Positions 7,903 through 15,711 of a DNA stretch of 18,760 bases are shown here, one piece after another. The first letter of the stretch is position 1. Every line of letters begins with the position of its first letter. Both the position numbers and the translations under genes were made by a program. Origin of the DNA: Akkermansiaceae bacterium UBA5020 (GTDB taxonomy: Bacteria > Verrucomicrobiota > Verrucomicrobiia > Verrucomicrobiales > DEV007); contig DGXY01000073.1 in the NCBI GenBank assembly GCA_002396885.1, forward strand, positions 48,399-67,158, read 5' to 3'. Below the pieces are notes generated by a model that had not been told where the DNA came from, searched no databases, and saw only the letters and a program-made list of their open reading frames with translations.

Positions 7903-8604
7903 ATGAAAAAGAATCCGAAATCCAGCAACCCAGGCCAGAAACCCGCCACCGAGATCGCCTTCATCCTTGACCGCTCGGGATCGATGGGGGCGCACGCCGC
8001 CGCCGCGATCGGTGGCTTCAACGAATTCCTTGCCGAACAGCAGGGGGTCGAGGGATTCGCTCGCCTCACCCTCGTGCTCTTCGACGATGTCCTCGAGACG
8101 CCCCTAGACAACATCCCGCTCTGCGAGGTCGTCCCGCTCGACGCCAGCACCTACACGACGCGGAACACGACCGCCCTCCTCGATGCGATCGGCCTGACGA
8201 TCGCATCCTTTGATCAACGCATCGCGGCCCTGCCGCTGGCCTCGCGTCCGGTGCAGGTGATCTTCGCCATTTTCACCGATGGCCTCGAGAACGCCTCGAG
8301 TCGCTACACCTGGAAGGACCTAGCCGCGAAGATCAAGGAGCGGCAGGAGAAAGAAGGCTGGCAATTCCTCTTTCTCGCGGCCAATCAGGACGCCATCGCC
8401 ACGGCCGCGCAGATGAACATCCTCGCCCAAAACTCGGCCACGGCGAGCTATACAAACGAGGGGGTGCAGGGCTCGGCGCGGGCCTTGAGCCGGAAGACGA
8501 AGGCAATCCGGGAGTCGCTCGAGGCGGAAGGGCCGATGTTTCCGAGCGAGGATCTGCATCGCCCCATGGGCGAGATCCTGCGCGAGGAGGAGGGGAGGGA
8601 ATGA
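7903..8604 (+). CDS. von Willebrand factor type A domain protein
   Basis: The protein has 233 residues and no signal peptide or membrane segment. It has a complete MIDAS metal site: D-R-S-G-S (23-27, the DxSxS motif), a threonine in R-N-T-T-A-L-L-D-A-I (about residue 90) and F-T-D-G-L-E-N (Asp126). VWA domains of this soluble type bind partner proteins through a magnesium ion, and many sit in chaperone, tellurite-resistance or phage-related loci. The C-terminal part (about 150-233) is charged and helical and not diagnostic. I use ATG 7903; a GTG five codons upstream is possible. It diverges from the WYL regulator and converges on the DUF2238 gene, so it is probably a single-gene transcript. 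The partner is unknown. Confidence 0.88.
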   Translation: MKKNPKSSNPGQKPATEIAFILDRSGSMGAHAAAAIGGFNEFLAEQQGVEGFARLTLVLFDDVLETPLDNIPLCEVVPLDASTYTTRNTTALLDAIGLTIASFDQRIAALPLASRPVQVIFAIFTDGLENASSRYTWKDLAAKIKERQEKEGWQFLFLAANQDAIATAAQMNILAQNSATASYTNEGVQGSARALSRKTKAIRESLEAEGPMFPSEDLHRPMGEILREEEGRE

Positions 8605-8659
8605 ACCACTCTCCGGCGCTGCGCCCGATCCATTGAGACGCCTCGGGGGTTCTTCGCAC

Positions 8660-9352
8660 CTAAAGGCCGCCCGCCTTCGCCCGGCCCTCGCCCCAAGCCC
8701 GGCCCGGATCCTTGGCGGTGAAGAGGAGGTGGAGAATCATCCCGGCGCTGCCGAGGAGTCCGCCGATGGCAGCGAGGAGCATGTCTTTGTGGGCGTCCCA
8801 GAGGTCTCCCTGGGTGCCTAGGAAGGCCATGCCGGCTTCGCCTCCGTAAAGGACGGCGGCGGCCCATTCGAGGAGCTCGTAGAAGAGCGAGGTCGCCATG
8901 ATGAAGGTGAGGACGACGAGGTGGCTCCAGAAATCGTGGCGGGGTTTCAGGGCAAAATAAAAGGCCTCGCGATAAGGGCGGGTGAAAAGGAGCCCGTAGA
9001 GAAAATGGACGGCGCGGTCGAAGTGATTGCGGGCGCCGGGATCGGGGAGGGGAGCACCGGTGAGGGCGGCCCACCATTCCCGGTAGGGCACCTCGGAGTA
9101 GGTGTAGTGGGCGCCGACGGCGTGGAGGCAGAGGAAGGCGAAGGCGAAAAGGTAGGAGGTCTTCGAAAAGACGAACCAGCGGCTCGTCGCGAAGAGGATG
9201 CCGAGGCCGAAGGCGATGATGAAGTGCTCCATCCACCAATCGGTGCGGTTTCGCGGGGAGATTCCGAGGAAGATGGTGAGGACGAGGTAAACGAACCCGA
9301 TCCCGAGAAGGAAACGGCCATGGCCGGGTGGCAGGGATGGGGCGGGTTTCAT
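8660..9352 (-). CDS. DUF2238 (YjdF-type) inner-membrane protein
   Basis: The protein has 230 residues with about six hydrophobic segments (about 14-30, 43-60, 65-81, 112-125, 143-168, 190-211). It carries the conserved elements of DUF2238: D-W-W-M-E-H, A-H-Y-T-Y-S-E-V-P-Y (81-90), N-H-F-D-R-A-V-H-F-L-Y-G (109-120), Y-E-L-L-E-W (158-163) and G-T-Q-G-D-L-W-D-A-H-K-D (179-190). The conserved polar residues inside or next to membrane segments suggest a metal- or substrate-binding integral membrane enzyme, but no activity is established. It ends 55 bases from the VWA stop on the other strand and diverges from the NagB-like gene across 150 bases. Confidence 0.88.
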   Translation of the reverse strand: MKPAPSLPPGHGRFLLGIGFVYLVLTIFLGISPRNRTDWWMEHFIIAFGLGILFATSRWFVFSKTSYLFAFAFLCLHAVGAHYTYSEVPYREWWAALTGAPLPDPGARNHFDRAVHFLYGLLFTRPYREAFYFALKPRHDFWSHLVVLTFIMATSLFYELLEWAAAVLYGGEAGMAFLGTQGDLWDAHKDMLLAAIGGLLGSAGMILHLLFTAKDPGRAWGEGRAKAGGL

Positions 9353-9461
9353 TCCAACGGTGGGGGCGGACCTGAGGCAGGATGAGGGGAGAAGGGGCGT
9401 TTGTCGAGCGTGGGGATGGGCGAGGGTCGCCAGGAAACTTCATCACGGAGCCGCACCCGCG

Positions 9462-9467
9462 TTGACA
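9462..9467 (+). promoter_or_regulatory. consensus -35 hexamer upstream of the NagB-like gene
   Basis: TTGACA is a perfect sigma-70 -35 hexamer 35 bases before the ATG at 9503. The -10 is unclear. At 17 bases lies CAGCAT (9485-9490), a weak match. A better TATATT (9495-9500) is 27 bases away and so close to the ATG that transcription would start inside the gene. Only the hexamer is certain. Confidence 0.3.
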
Positions 9468-9502
9468 CGTCCATCCGGCGGTTCCAGCATTGGCTATATT
9501 CC

Positions 9503-11434
9503 ATGAGTTCTTCCTCTTCCACCGTGAAAATTCTCGAGGCCGCCGGCCAGAAACAACTGACCCAACGCGAACGCTTTGAGAAGGTGCGCACGCTGGTGCA
9601 TCCGTCCTCCGAGTCGGCGAGCCAGGCTCTCGCCGCGGAAGTCGCCTCCCTTATCCGCGAACGGGCCGCCGCCGGCCAGATGACGGTGCTCGGTCTTGCG
9701 ACAGGATCGACGCCGGTGCCGTATTACCGCGAGCTGATCCGTCTGCACCGCGAGGAGGGCCTCAGCTTTGAATCGGTCACGACCTTCAATCTCGACGAAT
9801 ACTACGGCCTTCCGCGCGATCACCCGGAGAGTTACTTCCGCTTCATGCGCGACCAGTTGTTCGACCACGTCGACCTCGATCCCTCGCGCATCCATCTCCC
9901 GGACGGGACGGTGCCGATGGAGGCGGTCTACGACCACTGTCTCGACTACGAGCGCCGCATCATCGAGGCAGGTGGCCTGGATCTGCAGATCCTCGGGATC
10001 GGGCGGACGGGTCACATCGGCTTCAACGAGCCCGGTTCGTCGGCTGACTCGCTCACCCGGATGATCACGCTCGATCGTGTGACGCGTCAGGACGCGGCGG
10101 CGGACTTCATGGGCGTGGCGAACGTGCCGCGATCGGCGATCACGATGGGGGTGGGGACGATCCTCGAGGCAAAACGGCTCGTCTTGATGGCGTGGGGGGC
10201 GAACAAGGCGGCGATCGTGCGCGAGGCGGCAGAAGGCAAGGTGACGGATCAGATCTCGGCGAGCTTCCTGCAGAATCACGGCAACGCCACCTTCCTCGTC
10301 GATGCGGCGGCGGCCTCGAACCTGACCCGTTTCCGTTTCCCCTGGCTCGTCGGTCCGGTGGAGTGGGACGCGCCGATGAAAAAGCGGGCCGTGGTCTGGC
10401 TTGCCCGCAAGCTCGACAAACCGATCCTGAAGCTGGTTGACGAAGATTACAACGAGAGCGGGGCAGGGGGATTGCTTGCCTCGACCTCGGAAGCGGCCTA
10501 CGAGGTGAACATCGACATTTTCAACCGCGTCCAGCACACCATCACGGGCTGGCCGGGCGGCAAACCGGGGGTAGACGACTCGCGCCGTCCCGAACGGTCG
10601 GAGCCTTTTCCGAAACGGATCCTCATCCTCAGTCCGGAACCGGCCGACGCCCTCGTCGGCATGGGCGGGACGCTGGCGCGGCTCCGTGAACAGAATCACG
10701 AGGTGAAGCTGGTTTTCCAAACCTCGGGGAACCTGCGGGTTGCCGACGTCGCGGCCCTGAACTTCGCCCGGGTCGTTCTGGAAATGGCGGAGACGAGTCA
10801 TTCACCGGAATGGGAGAGCCAGACGGCCTACGCGAGCTCCATCGTCGAGGCGATCGATGCCAAGGGTGAGTTCGGGATCGACCCGGATTTCGTCCGGAAG
10901 CTAAAAGGGCTCATCCTCCGCGGGGAGGCACGCGATGCGACCTCGGTCTGCCGTCTGCGATACCATGACAATCAGTTCCTCGACCTACCTTTTTACGAAA
11001 CCGGGAGATATCGCCGCTTCCGCTACGAGGAGGCTGATGCGCAGGCCGTGGCCGCGATTTTGGCCGATTTTCAGCCGCATAGCATCTACGCGACCGGCGA
11101 CGCGAGCGACCCGAGTTCGCCTCAGGCGATTGCCTTCCGGGCGTTTACGACGGCCTGGACCTCGCTCCCCGACAGTCCCTTTGCCAAAGATTGCCGGGTC
11201 TGGCTCTACCGGGGCCGCGATCGTCCCTTTGAAGCCCACGAGATCGACATGGCCATTCCCATGAGCCCGGACCAGCTCGATGAGAAAGCCGAGTCGATTC
11301 GCCGTTTCATGTCGATCAACGAAGAGGATATCAACGCTCCGGCCCGCAACCGCGAGATCGCGGCGACCTACGACGCCCTCGGCATGGCCGAATACGAAGC
11401 GATCGAGGCCTTCCGTCGCTGGAATCCAGCCTGA
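9503..11434 (+). CDS. glucosamine-6-phosphate deaminase-like protein fused to a degenerate PIG-L domain
   Basis: This 643-residue protein has the two-domain plan of the long NagB-like proteins of Bacteroidetes and Verrucomicrobia. Residues about 20-350 are the NagB isomerase/deaminase domain: G-L-A-T-G-S-T-P (64-71), N-L-D-E-Y (96-100, Asp98 as the proton acceptor) and G-R-T-G-H-I-G-F-N-E-P (167-177, His171 and Glu176). The position of E. coli Asp141 is Thr169 here. Residues about 370-640 match the PIG-L/LmbE deacetylase fold, but the zinc motif P-H-P-D-D reads P-E-P-A-D-A (378-383), and the later H-x-x-H region reads G-D-A-S-D-P-S-S-P-Q-A (532-542). All expected zinc histidines are gone. A role in amino-sugar turnover (GlcN-6-P to Fru-6-P plus ammonia) is likely for the first domain; the second is probably structural or regulatory. 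ATG 9503 is the sensible start, as the 34 codons upstream look non-coding. Confidence 0.9.
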   Translation: MSSSSSTVKILEAAGQKQLTQRERFEKVRTLVHPSSESASQALAAEVASLIRERAAAGQMTVLGLATGSTPVPYYRELIRLHREEGLSFESVTTFNLDEYYGLPRDHPESYFRFMRDQLFDHVDLDPSRIHLPDGTVPMEAVYDHCLDYERRIIEAGGLDLQILGIGRTGHIGFNEPGSSADSLTRMITLDRVTRQDAAADFMGVANVPRSAITMGVGTILEAKRLVLMAWGANKAAIVREAAEGKVTDQISASFLQNHGNATFLVDAAAASNLTRFRFPWLVGPVEWDAPMKKRAVVWLARKLDKPILKLVDEDYNESGAGGLLASTSEAAYEVNIDIFNRVQHTITGWPGGKPGVDDSRRPERSEPFPKRILILSPEPADALVGMGGTLARLREQNHEVKLVFQTSGNLRVADVAALNFARVVLEMAETSHSPEWESQTAYASSIVEAIDAKGEFGIDPDFVRKLKGLILRGEARDATSVCRLRYHDNQFLDLPFYETGRYRRFRYEEADAQAVAAILADFQPHSIYATGDASDPSSPQAIAFRAFTTAWTSLPDSPFAKDCRVWLYRGRDRPFEAHEIDMAIPMSPDQLDEKAESIRRFMSINEEDINAPARNREIAATYDALGMAEYEAIEAFRRWNPA

Positions 11435-11538
11435 TCAGGGGCCCGATCGCGACGGGACGACGTCTCGAGCTTGGTTCTTTAACAAGGAAAAGGCTCCCTC
11501 TTTCCGCCCCCGCCGCACCTACCGCAGGAGTCCTGCCC

Positions 11539-12717
11539 TCACAGGCCCGGCAGGGGTGAGGGCCCAAGGAAGGCGTGCTGTTCGAGGAGTCCCATCGTGC
11601 CTTGCCAGCTCAGATATTGGCTGATCCAGACGACGAACACGTAAACGGCGACAACGGGCAGGGAAGCGAAACGGGCGGCCCATCGGGATCCCCAGGCACC
11701 GGGGGAATCGCGTCGTTCGGATCGCGCCAGCGCCCAGCCGAGAAGGAGGCGGGCCGGGAAGGTGAACAGGACGAAAACGACGTTCGGGAGCCAGGCGACT
11801 TCGGCGGGAGTGAGCTCGATTTTCAGCAGGTAAAGTGGTAGGGCGAAAAGCAAACTCGCGGCGAGGGCCAGCCAGAAGGCGATCGGAGCCTTGCGGAAGG
11901 AACGGCGCACGGAAAGTGGGTCGAAGAACTCGCGAAATTGCCCGGTGAGGGCGAATCGAGTCTGGAGAAAAGGCAGGTAGAGCACCACCGCACCGAGGAG
12001 GAGGGATCCCAGAAGCGAGAGAAGGAAGGAGATCCCGGGATTCGCCAGGCTCGACGCGGCCATGAGAAAGAGGACCGGAAAAACCAGCCAGAGGGCGGCC
12101 CCGGCGAAGCCGAGGAGACCCAAGCGAAAGAAGTGAAGGAGCCTGAGGCGACGAAATGCCGCCACCAGCGATGTGGCCGCGGGTTTCCAAGAAAATTCCG
12201 AGCCGAGCCAGCGGAGGAAGTGCAGGGGAGCGGGCCAGAGGAAATGCCGCCATTTGCCGCCGCGGATCACCGCCCAAAAAAGATGGAGCGAAGTGACGAT
12301 CAGAAGCGCGACGAGGAGGGCCCGCAGCGCGATGGCATTGTTGCTGCCGGGAGCGATGAGCTCGGCATCCCGCCAAAAGCTATCGACAAGGCGGACGGGG
12401 AGAAGGGCGATCCATCCGGCCAGGACGATTTTCCCGAGAACCGCGAATCCCCGCAGCCCGATCCAACCATCGCGCATCCGTCCGCTACGGGCGACGCGAC
12501 CGGAGGCTTCGAGGAGGTAACCGTGGCTAAGGAGATTCAGAAGGGGGATCGCAGAAATCACCGCAAGTACGGGGACCATCGTAGCAATGCCAACGAGAGC
12601 ATCGAAGCCGCGCCCGCATTTCGCGGCGAATCCTGCGAGGCGCGAGGGCTCTCGGTTCGGCGTCGCGGGGTCAGAGACCACGGGAAGCGGCAAGGCGGGC
12701 GGGGACGACATTCCCAT
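11539..12717 (-). CDS. multi-pass membrane protein of unknown function, PVC-type
   Basis: The protein has 392 residues with about eight long hydrophobic segments (about 41-68, 90-110, 127-150, 195-228, 232-255, 278-302, 308-330, 350-372). I do not recognise a named enzyme. The motif around residues 58-90 (LLNLLSHGYLLEASGRVARSGR, then a D-G-W-I-G-L-R stretch) and F-W-P-A-P-L-H-F-L-R-W-L look conserved, and I associate them with uncharacterised Planctomycetes and Verrucomicrobia membrane proteins. That is recall, not a search. The first 40 residues are proline-rich and probably cytoplasmic. It converges on the NagB-like gene and diverges from the cytochrome peroxidase gene; neither neighbour suggests a function. 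The start at 12717 has a second Met two codons on. Confidence 0.75.
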   Translation of the reverse strand: MGMSSPPALPLPVVSDPATPNREPSRLAGFAAKCGRGFDALVGIATMVPVLAVISAIPLLNLLSHGYLLEASGRVARSGRMRDGWIGLRGFAVLGKIVLAGWIALLPVRLVDSFWRDAELIAPGSNNAIALRALLVALLIVTSLHLFWAVIRGGKWRHFLWPAPLHFLRWLGSEFSWKPAATSLVAAFRRLRLLHFFRLGLLGFAGAALWLVFPVLFLMAASSLANPGISFLLSLLGSLLLGAVVLYLPFLQTRFALTGQFREFFDPLSVRRSFRKAPIAFWLALAASLLFALPLYLLKIELTPAEVAWLPNVVFVLFTFPARLLLGWALARSERRDSPGAWGSRWAARFASLPVVAVYVFVVWISQYLSWQGTMGLLEQHAFLGPSPLPGL

Positions 12718-12847
12718 GCCAAGACGCGAAGCGGCGGGATTCCGTTACACCGTCTTAATTGTATTGCCGAAACGGCACGAGTAAGTGAGTATCCGGTGCA
12801 TCCCTCGCGCCCTCACCGGCGTTAAATATCAGTCTTCTATAACCTGA

Positions 12848-13873
12848 ATGAAAGCCTCCATTCCCTCCTTACTCCTCCTCGGACTGATCTCCAGTCCTGT
12901 CGCCAAAGCCGAAACCGAAGTCAACCGCGCCATGCTCGGCATGTTCCAGCCGATCATGGAAGCGGCCGAGAATCCGGCGAATCCCTTGACCGACGCAAAG
13001 GTCGACTTGGGACGGATGCTCTACTACGACACGCGGCTTTCGAAGAACCGCACGGTTTCGTGCAACTCCTGTCACGATCTCGCCAGCTTCGGGGATGATG
13101 GACTCGCCACCTCGAAGGGGATCGACGCCCAGCTCGGGGGACGCTCGGCCCCGACGGTTTACAACGCCGCAATCCACATCGCCCAATTCTGGGACGGTCG
13201 CGCCGCCGATGTCGAAGCCCAGGCGGTCGGCCCGATCCTGAACCCGATCGAAATGGGAATGCCCGACGAAGCTTATGTCCTGCGGGTCCTGAAGTCGATC
13301 CCCGGCTACGTGGAGGCCTTCGCCAAGGCCTTCCCGGAAGACCCCGAGTCTGTCACTTACGCGAATGTCGGCAAGGCGATCGGTGCCTTTGAGAGGAAAT
13401 TGATGACGCCTTCGAAGTTCGACGACTTCCTCAAGGGGGATGAAAAGGCTCTCACCGATGCGGAAAAACATGGCTTGAATCTCTTTGTGACAACGGGTTG
13501 CACCGTTTGTCACAACGGCATGGGGGTGGGTGGTCACCTCTACCAGAAGCTGGGACTCGTGAAGGAGTGGCCGACGAAAGATCTGGGCCGCTTTGCCGCG
13601 ACCAAGAACGAGACCGACAAGTATTTCTTCAAGGTCCCGAGCCTCCGCAACATCACTGAAACGGCTCCGTATCTCCACGACGGCTCGATCGCGTCGCTCG
13701 AGGAAATGGTCGCGAAGATGGCTGAATACCAACTCGGCCGCACGATCTCGGCGGAGGATACGAAAGCCATCGTGGCATTCCTCGGATCCCTCAAGGGACG
13801 CGTCGATGAGAATTACATCAAGAAGCCCGAGCTGCCGGCGGATGGTCCGGACACGCCGAAGGGGGATTCCTGA
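12848..13873 (+). CDS. diheme cytochrome c peroxidase / MauG family protein, periplasmic
   Basis: The protein has 341 residues. Residues 1-21 are a Sec signal peptide ending P-V-A-K-A before E-T-E. Two heme sites are present: C-N-S-C-H (72-76), in the usual setting after L-G-R-M-L-Y-Y-D-x-R-L-S, and C-T-V-C-H (218-222). The family landmarks G-G-R-S-A-P-T-V-Y-N, F-W-D-G-R-A, N-P-I-E-M-G-M and V-P-S-L-R-N-I-T-E-T-A-P-Y-L-H-D-G (263-279) are all there. Bacterial members reduce hydrogen peroxide with electrons from small c-type cytochromes; MauG-like members oxidise other targets, and the sequence does not separate the two. It appears monocistronic: it diverges from a membrane protein gene and is followed by a strong terminator. 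Confidence 0.93.
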   Translation: MKASIPSLLLLGLISSPVAKAETEVNRAMLGMFQPIMEAAENPANPLTDAKVDLGRMLYYDTRLSKNRTVSCNSCHDLASFGDDGLATSKGIDAQLGGRSAPTVYNAAIHIAQFWDGRAADVEAQAVGPILNPIEMGMPDEAYVLRVLKSIPGYVEAFAKAFPEDPESVTYANVGKAIGAFERKLMTPSKFDDFLKGDEKALTDAEKHGLNLFVTTGCTVCHNGMGVGGHLYQKLGLVKEWPTKDLGRFAATKNETDKYFFKVPSLRNITETAPYLHDGSIASLEEMVAKMAEYQLGRTISAEDTKAIVAFLGSLKGRVDENYIKKPELPADGPDTPKGDS

Positions 13874-13884
13874 ACCTGAGTTTC

Positions 13885-13896
13885 CGGTTCGAACCG
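13885..13896. repeat. 12-base perfect palindrome just before the terminator
   Basis: CGGTTCGAACCG reads the same on both strands and lies between the cytochrome stop codon and the terminator hairpin. It could form a competing small hairpin or act as a protein site. No function is indicated. Confidence 0.4.
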
Positions 13897-13899
13897 AAG

Positions 13900-13932
13900 G
13901 GCTCCGACGAGAAAATCGTCGGGGCCTTTTTT
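13900..13932 (+). terminator. rho-independent terminator of the cytochrome c peroxidase gene
   Basis: GGCTCCGACGA and TCGTCGGGGCC form an 11-base-pair stem (one G-T pair) with a GAAAA loop, followed directly by six T residues at 13927-13932. It lies 26 bases after the stop codon. This is the cleanest terminator in the window. Confidence 0.92.
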
Positions 13933-14459
13933 ATGCAACTGCGCCACAGGAGCCGTAGGTCGATCGGACCGACTGCGAAACGAGCGTTCATCAGCGCGGC
14001 CTTGCGCCAGCCGAGCCGGTCACGATGGCAAACGCGCCATATCCCGCGGCTCGTGGAAAAGGCATCCAGCATTCCGGATTCGCCCTCACCAAATTTCTTG
14101 GCCAACCGCCGCATCGCAGGACAGACGCGCGTGAGGTTTTCCGAAGCCCAGCGTGGCTCGATCCGAAACAAGAACGGCAGGGAAGCAAGCACCGGAGGGC
14201 AGTCCCTTTTTGGGTTCTTCGTTTTATATTACATATATTGTAGGAAGTTATCAGTGCGGATGGTGGGTGGTGCCGATACCTGCCTTTCCTAAGATCCCTG
14301 GCGCACCGGCCGTATCTTAAGGAGTCACTGCCTCGCCACGGCGGGCGTTCCACATGGAATGTTCCAGCTCCCGGGCAGTCAGCAGGTCCAAAATTTTAAC
14401 CGAAAATCCTGCGAAACCGCTATCACCCACACCGCGCATGACGCGGATTAGCATTTGAA
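13933..14459. other. long gap without a confident gene; AT-rich island, small repeats and a weak minus-strand frame
   Basis: No recognisable gene lies between the terminator and the TPR protein. A minus-strand frame with GTG at 14192 has coding-like codons over about 90 residues (for example R-W-A-S-E-N-L-T-R-V-C-P-A-M-R-R-L-A-K-K-F-G-E-G), but it runs on through the terminator into the cytochrome gene. It may be a decayed gene or chance. An AT-rich island (14218-14250) interrupts the GC-rich DNA. Further right are an imperfect hairpin CCTAAGAT/ATCTTAAGG (14288-14324) and TTCCA-TGGAA-TTCCA (14348-14366). An unannotated small RNA is possible but unproven. Confidence 0.4.
14210..14239 (+). promoter_or_regulatory. 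promoter-like element in an AT-rich island
   Basis: TTGGGT (14210-14215) is followed after 18 bases by TATATT (14234-14239), with another TATATT at 14225-14230. A transcript would begin near 14246 and read toward the TPR protein gene, leaving a leader of about 265 bases. The AT-rich tract could equally be a promoter on the minus strand. Confidence 0.3.
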
Positions 14460-14484
14460 CGAACCTCGCGATCGCTTAGGTTCG
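14460..14484. promoter_or_regulatory. nested inverted repeat upstream of the TPR protein gene, candidate operator
   Basis: CGAACCT (14460-14466) and AGGTTCG (14478-14484) are perfect inverted copies, and the spacer holds a second perfect palindrome, GCGATCGC (14468-14475). The site ends 26 bases before the ATG at 14511. Two nested symmetries at nearly the same centre favour a DNA site for a dimer, although the outer arms could also form a hairpin in the leader RNA. No adjacent regulator is seen. Confidence 0.45.
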
Positions 14485-14510
14485 AAGCCAAGCGCCCCCC
14501 GTTTTCCTTC

Positions 14511-15647
14511 ATGAAAATCTGTGATCCCCGATGCCTCCTTGCCGGACTTCTGGCATTTTCCCTGGGAGTCGAAAATTCTCACGCCTTTCTTGGAGATCTC
14601 CTCAAGCGTGGCGAGGACAAGAAAGTGCTCAGCGCCGAACAACTTGGTTCACAGCAAGCCAAGGCGACCGAACAACTGGCCAAGGCGAAGGGCTACGAAA
14701 GCAGCGGCAAAAATCGCCAAGCCCGCGATACCTACAAGAGCATCAGCCAAAACTACTCCCGAACCGACGCCGGGACGGAGGCCAAATTCGGTTACGGCCG
14801 GATGCTCGAAGCTGAGGGCGAGGGCCGCAAAGCCTTCGAGCAGTATCAGGAATTGATCTCCAACCATCGCAACACGCCGAATTTCAACGAAGCGGTGAAA
14901 CGCCAATATGAGATTGCCGAAGGACTCCGTTCCAGCGACCGGAAAGGCCTTTTCGGAATGGGCGCGGCGATCCAGCCGTCGAAACTCATCGAGATGTTCG
15001 AGCAAATCAGTTCGAGCGCGCCTTTCACCGATTATGCCCCAAAATCCTTGCTCGCGATCGGCTACGTCCGGACCGACGTCGCTGAGATGGATCAAGCGAT
15101 CGCAGCGTTCCAGAAAGTGGTCGACAAATATCCGGAGACAGAGACCGCCAAGGAGGCTCAATACCAGATTTTCAAACTCCGCGGGGTCACCGCCGAGAAA
15201 TCGAACAGCCCGGTCAAGGACCGTGCCCAGGTAGAAGCCGGCCTCGATTTCGTGAGTCAGAATCCAGAAGACCAACGCGCTAATGAAATCAAGTCGGATC
15301 TCCAGAGCATCGACGAGCGGTCCATGGAGAAGCTCTACAACACCGGCGCGTTCTATGAAAAGAGCGGCAAGCCCGATTCGGCACGGGTTTATTACCGTGA
15401 AGTCGTGAAAAATCCGAACACCACTTGGGCGCCCAAAGCGCAGGAGCGCCTTGCCGTTCTCGATGGTCAGGCCAACACGGTCGAAAAGAAGGCGGGATTG
15501 TTTGGACCCAATCCGCTCAAGAAAGACAAGGTTGAAATGCGCACCTCGGATGACGAGGTGGTCCCCTTACCCGCTCCCGCCGCTCCGTCCGCCGCCCCTG
15601 CCCCTGCCCCGGCCATCGCCGAAACCCCCTCACCTCCGTCGCAATGA
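14511..15647 (+). CDS. secreted TPR protein, BamD/YbgF-like
   Basis: The protein has 378 residues with a signal peptide that should be cut after S-H-A (residue 25); there is no lipobox cysteine. The mature part is built of TPR-like helix pairs (about 50-125, 175-230, 300-345) with repeats such as A-x-x-x-Y-x-x-I-S-x-x-Y and A-I-A-A-F-Q-K-V-V-D-K-Y-P-E-T-E-T-A-K-E-A-Q-Y, the pattern of BamD and YbgF/CpoB proteins that organise envelope machinery. The C-terminus (about 348-378) is a proline/alanine-rich linker. The LptE-like gene downstream supports an outer-membrane role. Without the lipid anchor, an exact BamD function is uncertain. An inverted repeat lies just upstream. Confidence 0.8.
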   Translation: MKICDPRCLLAGLLAFSLGVENSHAFLGDLLKRGEDKKVLSAEQLGSQQAKATEQLAKAKGYESSGKNRQARDTYKSISQNYSRTDAGTEAKFGYGRMLEAEGEGRKAFEQYQELISNHRNTPNFNEAVKRQYEIAEGLRSSDRKGLFGMGAAIQPSKLIEMFEQISSSAPFTDYAPKSLLAIGYVRTDVAEMDQAIAAFQKVVDKYPETETAKEAQYQIFKLRGVTAEKSNSPVKDRAQVEAGLDFVSQNPEDQRANEIKSDLQSIDERSMEKLYNTGAFYEKSGKPDSARVYYREVVKNPNTTWAPKAQERLAVLDGQANTVEKKAGLFGPNPLKKDKVEMRTSDDEVVPLPAPAAPSAAPAPAPAIAETPSPPSQ

Positions 15648-15711
15648 TGCCGAAGGTGCCGGGCCGAGGTAATGGCACAAGATTTCCGGGATTTCCTCAG
15701 GTTCTTCCGGC

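Noticed and set aside
7812..8150. N-terminal extension of the WYL frame (113 more codons)
   Set aside because: It is fully antisense to the VWA gene, and the HTH domain begins right after the ATG at 7811.
8448..9446. 332-residue minus-strand frame, Arg/Pro/His-rich
   Set aside because: It is an out-of-frame shadow of the DUF2238 gene on the same strand.
9401..9502. Upstream extension of the NagB-like frame
   Set aside because: It is low-quality Ser/Arg-rich sequence carrying the likely promoter; conserved sequence begins after ATG 9503.
12765..12777. TGCCG-AAA-CGGCA hairpin upstream of the cytochrome gene
   Set aside because: The five-base stem is short, has no T run, and is expected by chance in GC-rich DNA.
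12838..12848. TATAAC directly before the cytochrome ATG (and TATATT before the NagB ATG) as signs of leaderless transcripts
   Set aside because: The hexamers are too close to the ATG; transcription would begin inside the start codon or after it.
12869..13732. 287-residue minus-strand frame
   Set aside because: It is an antisense shadow of the cytochrome c peroxidase gene, which has unmistakable heme motifs.
13818..14192. Minus-strand frame with GTG at 14192 as a real gene
   Set aside because: It has coding-like codons but no family, no ribosome site, and it runs through the strong terminator into the cytochrome gene. Left as a note only.
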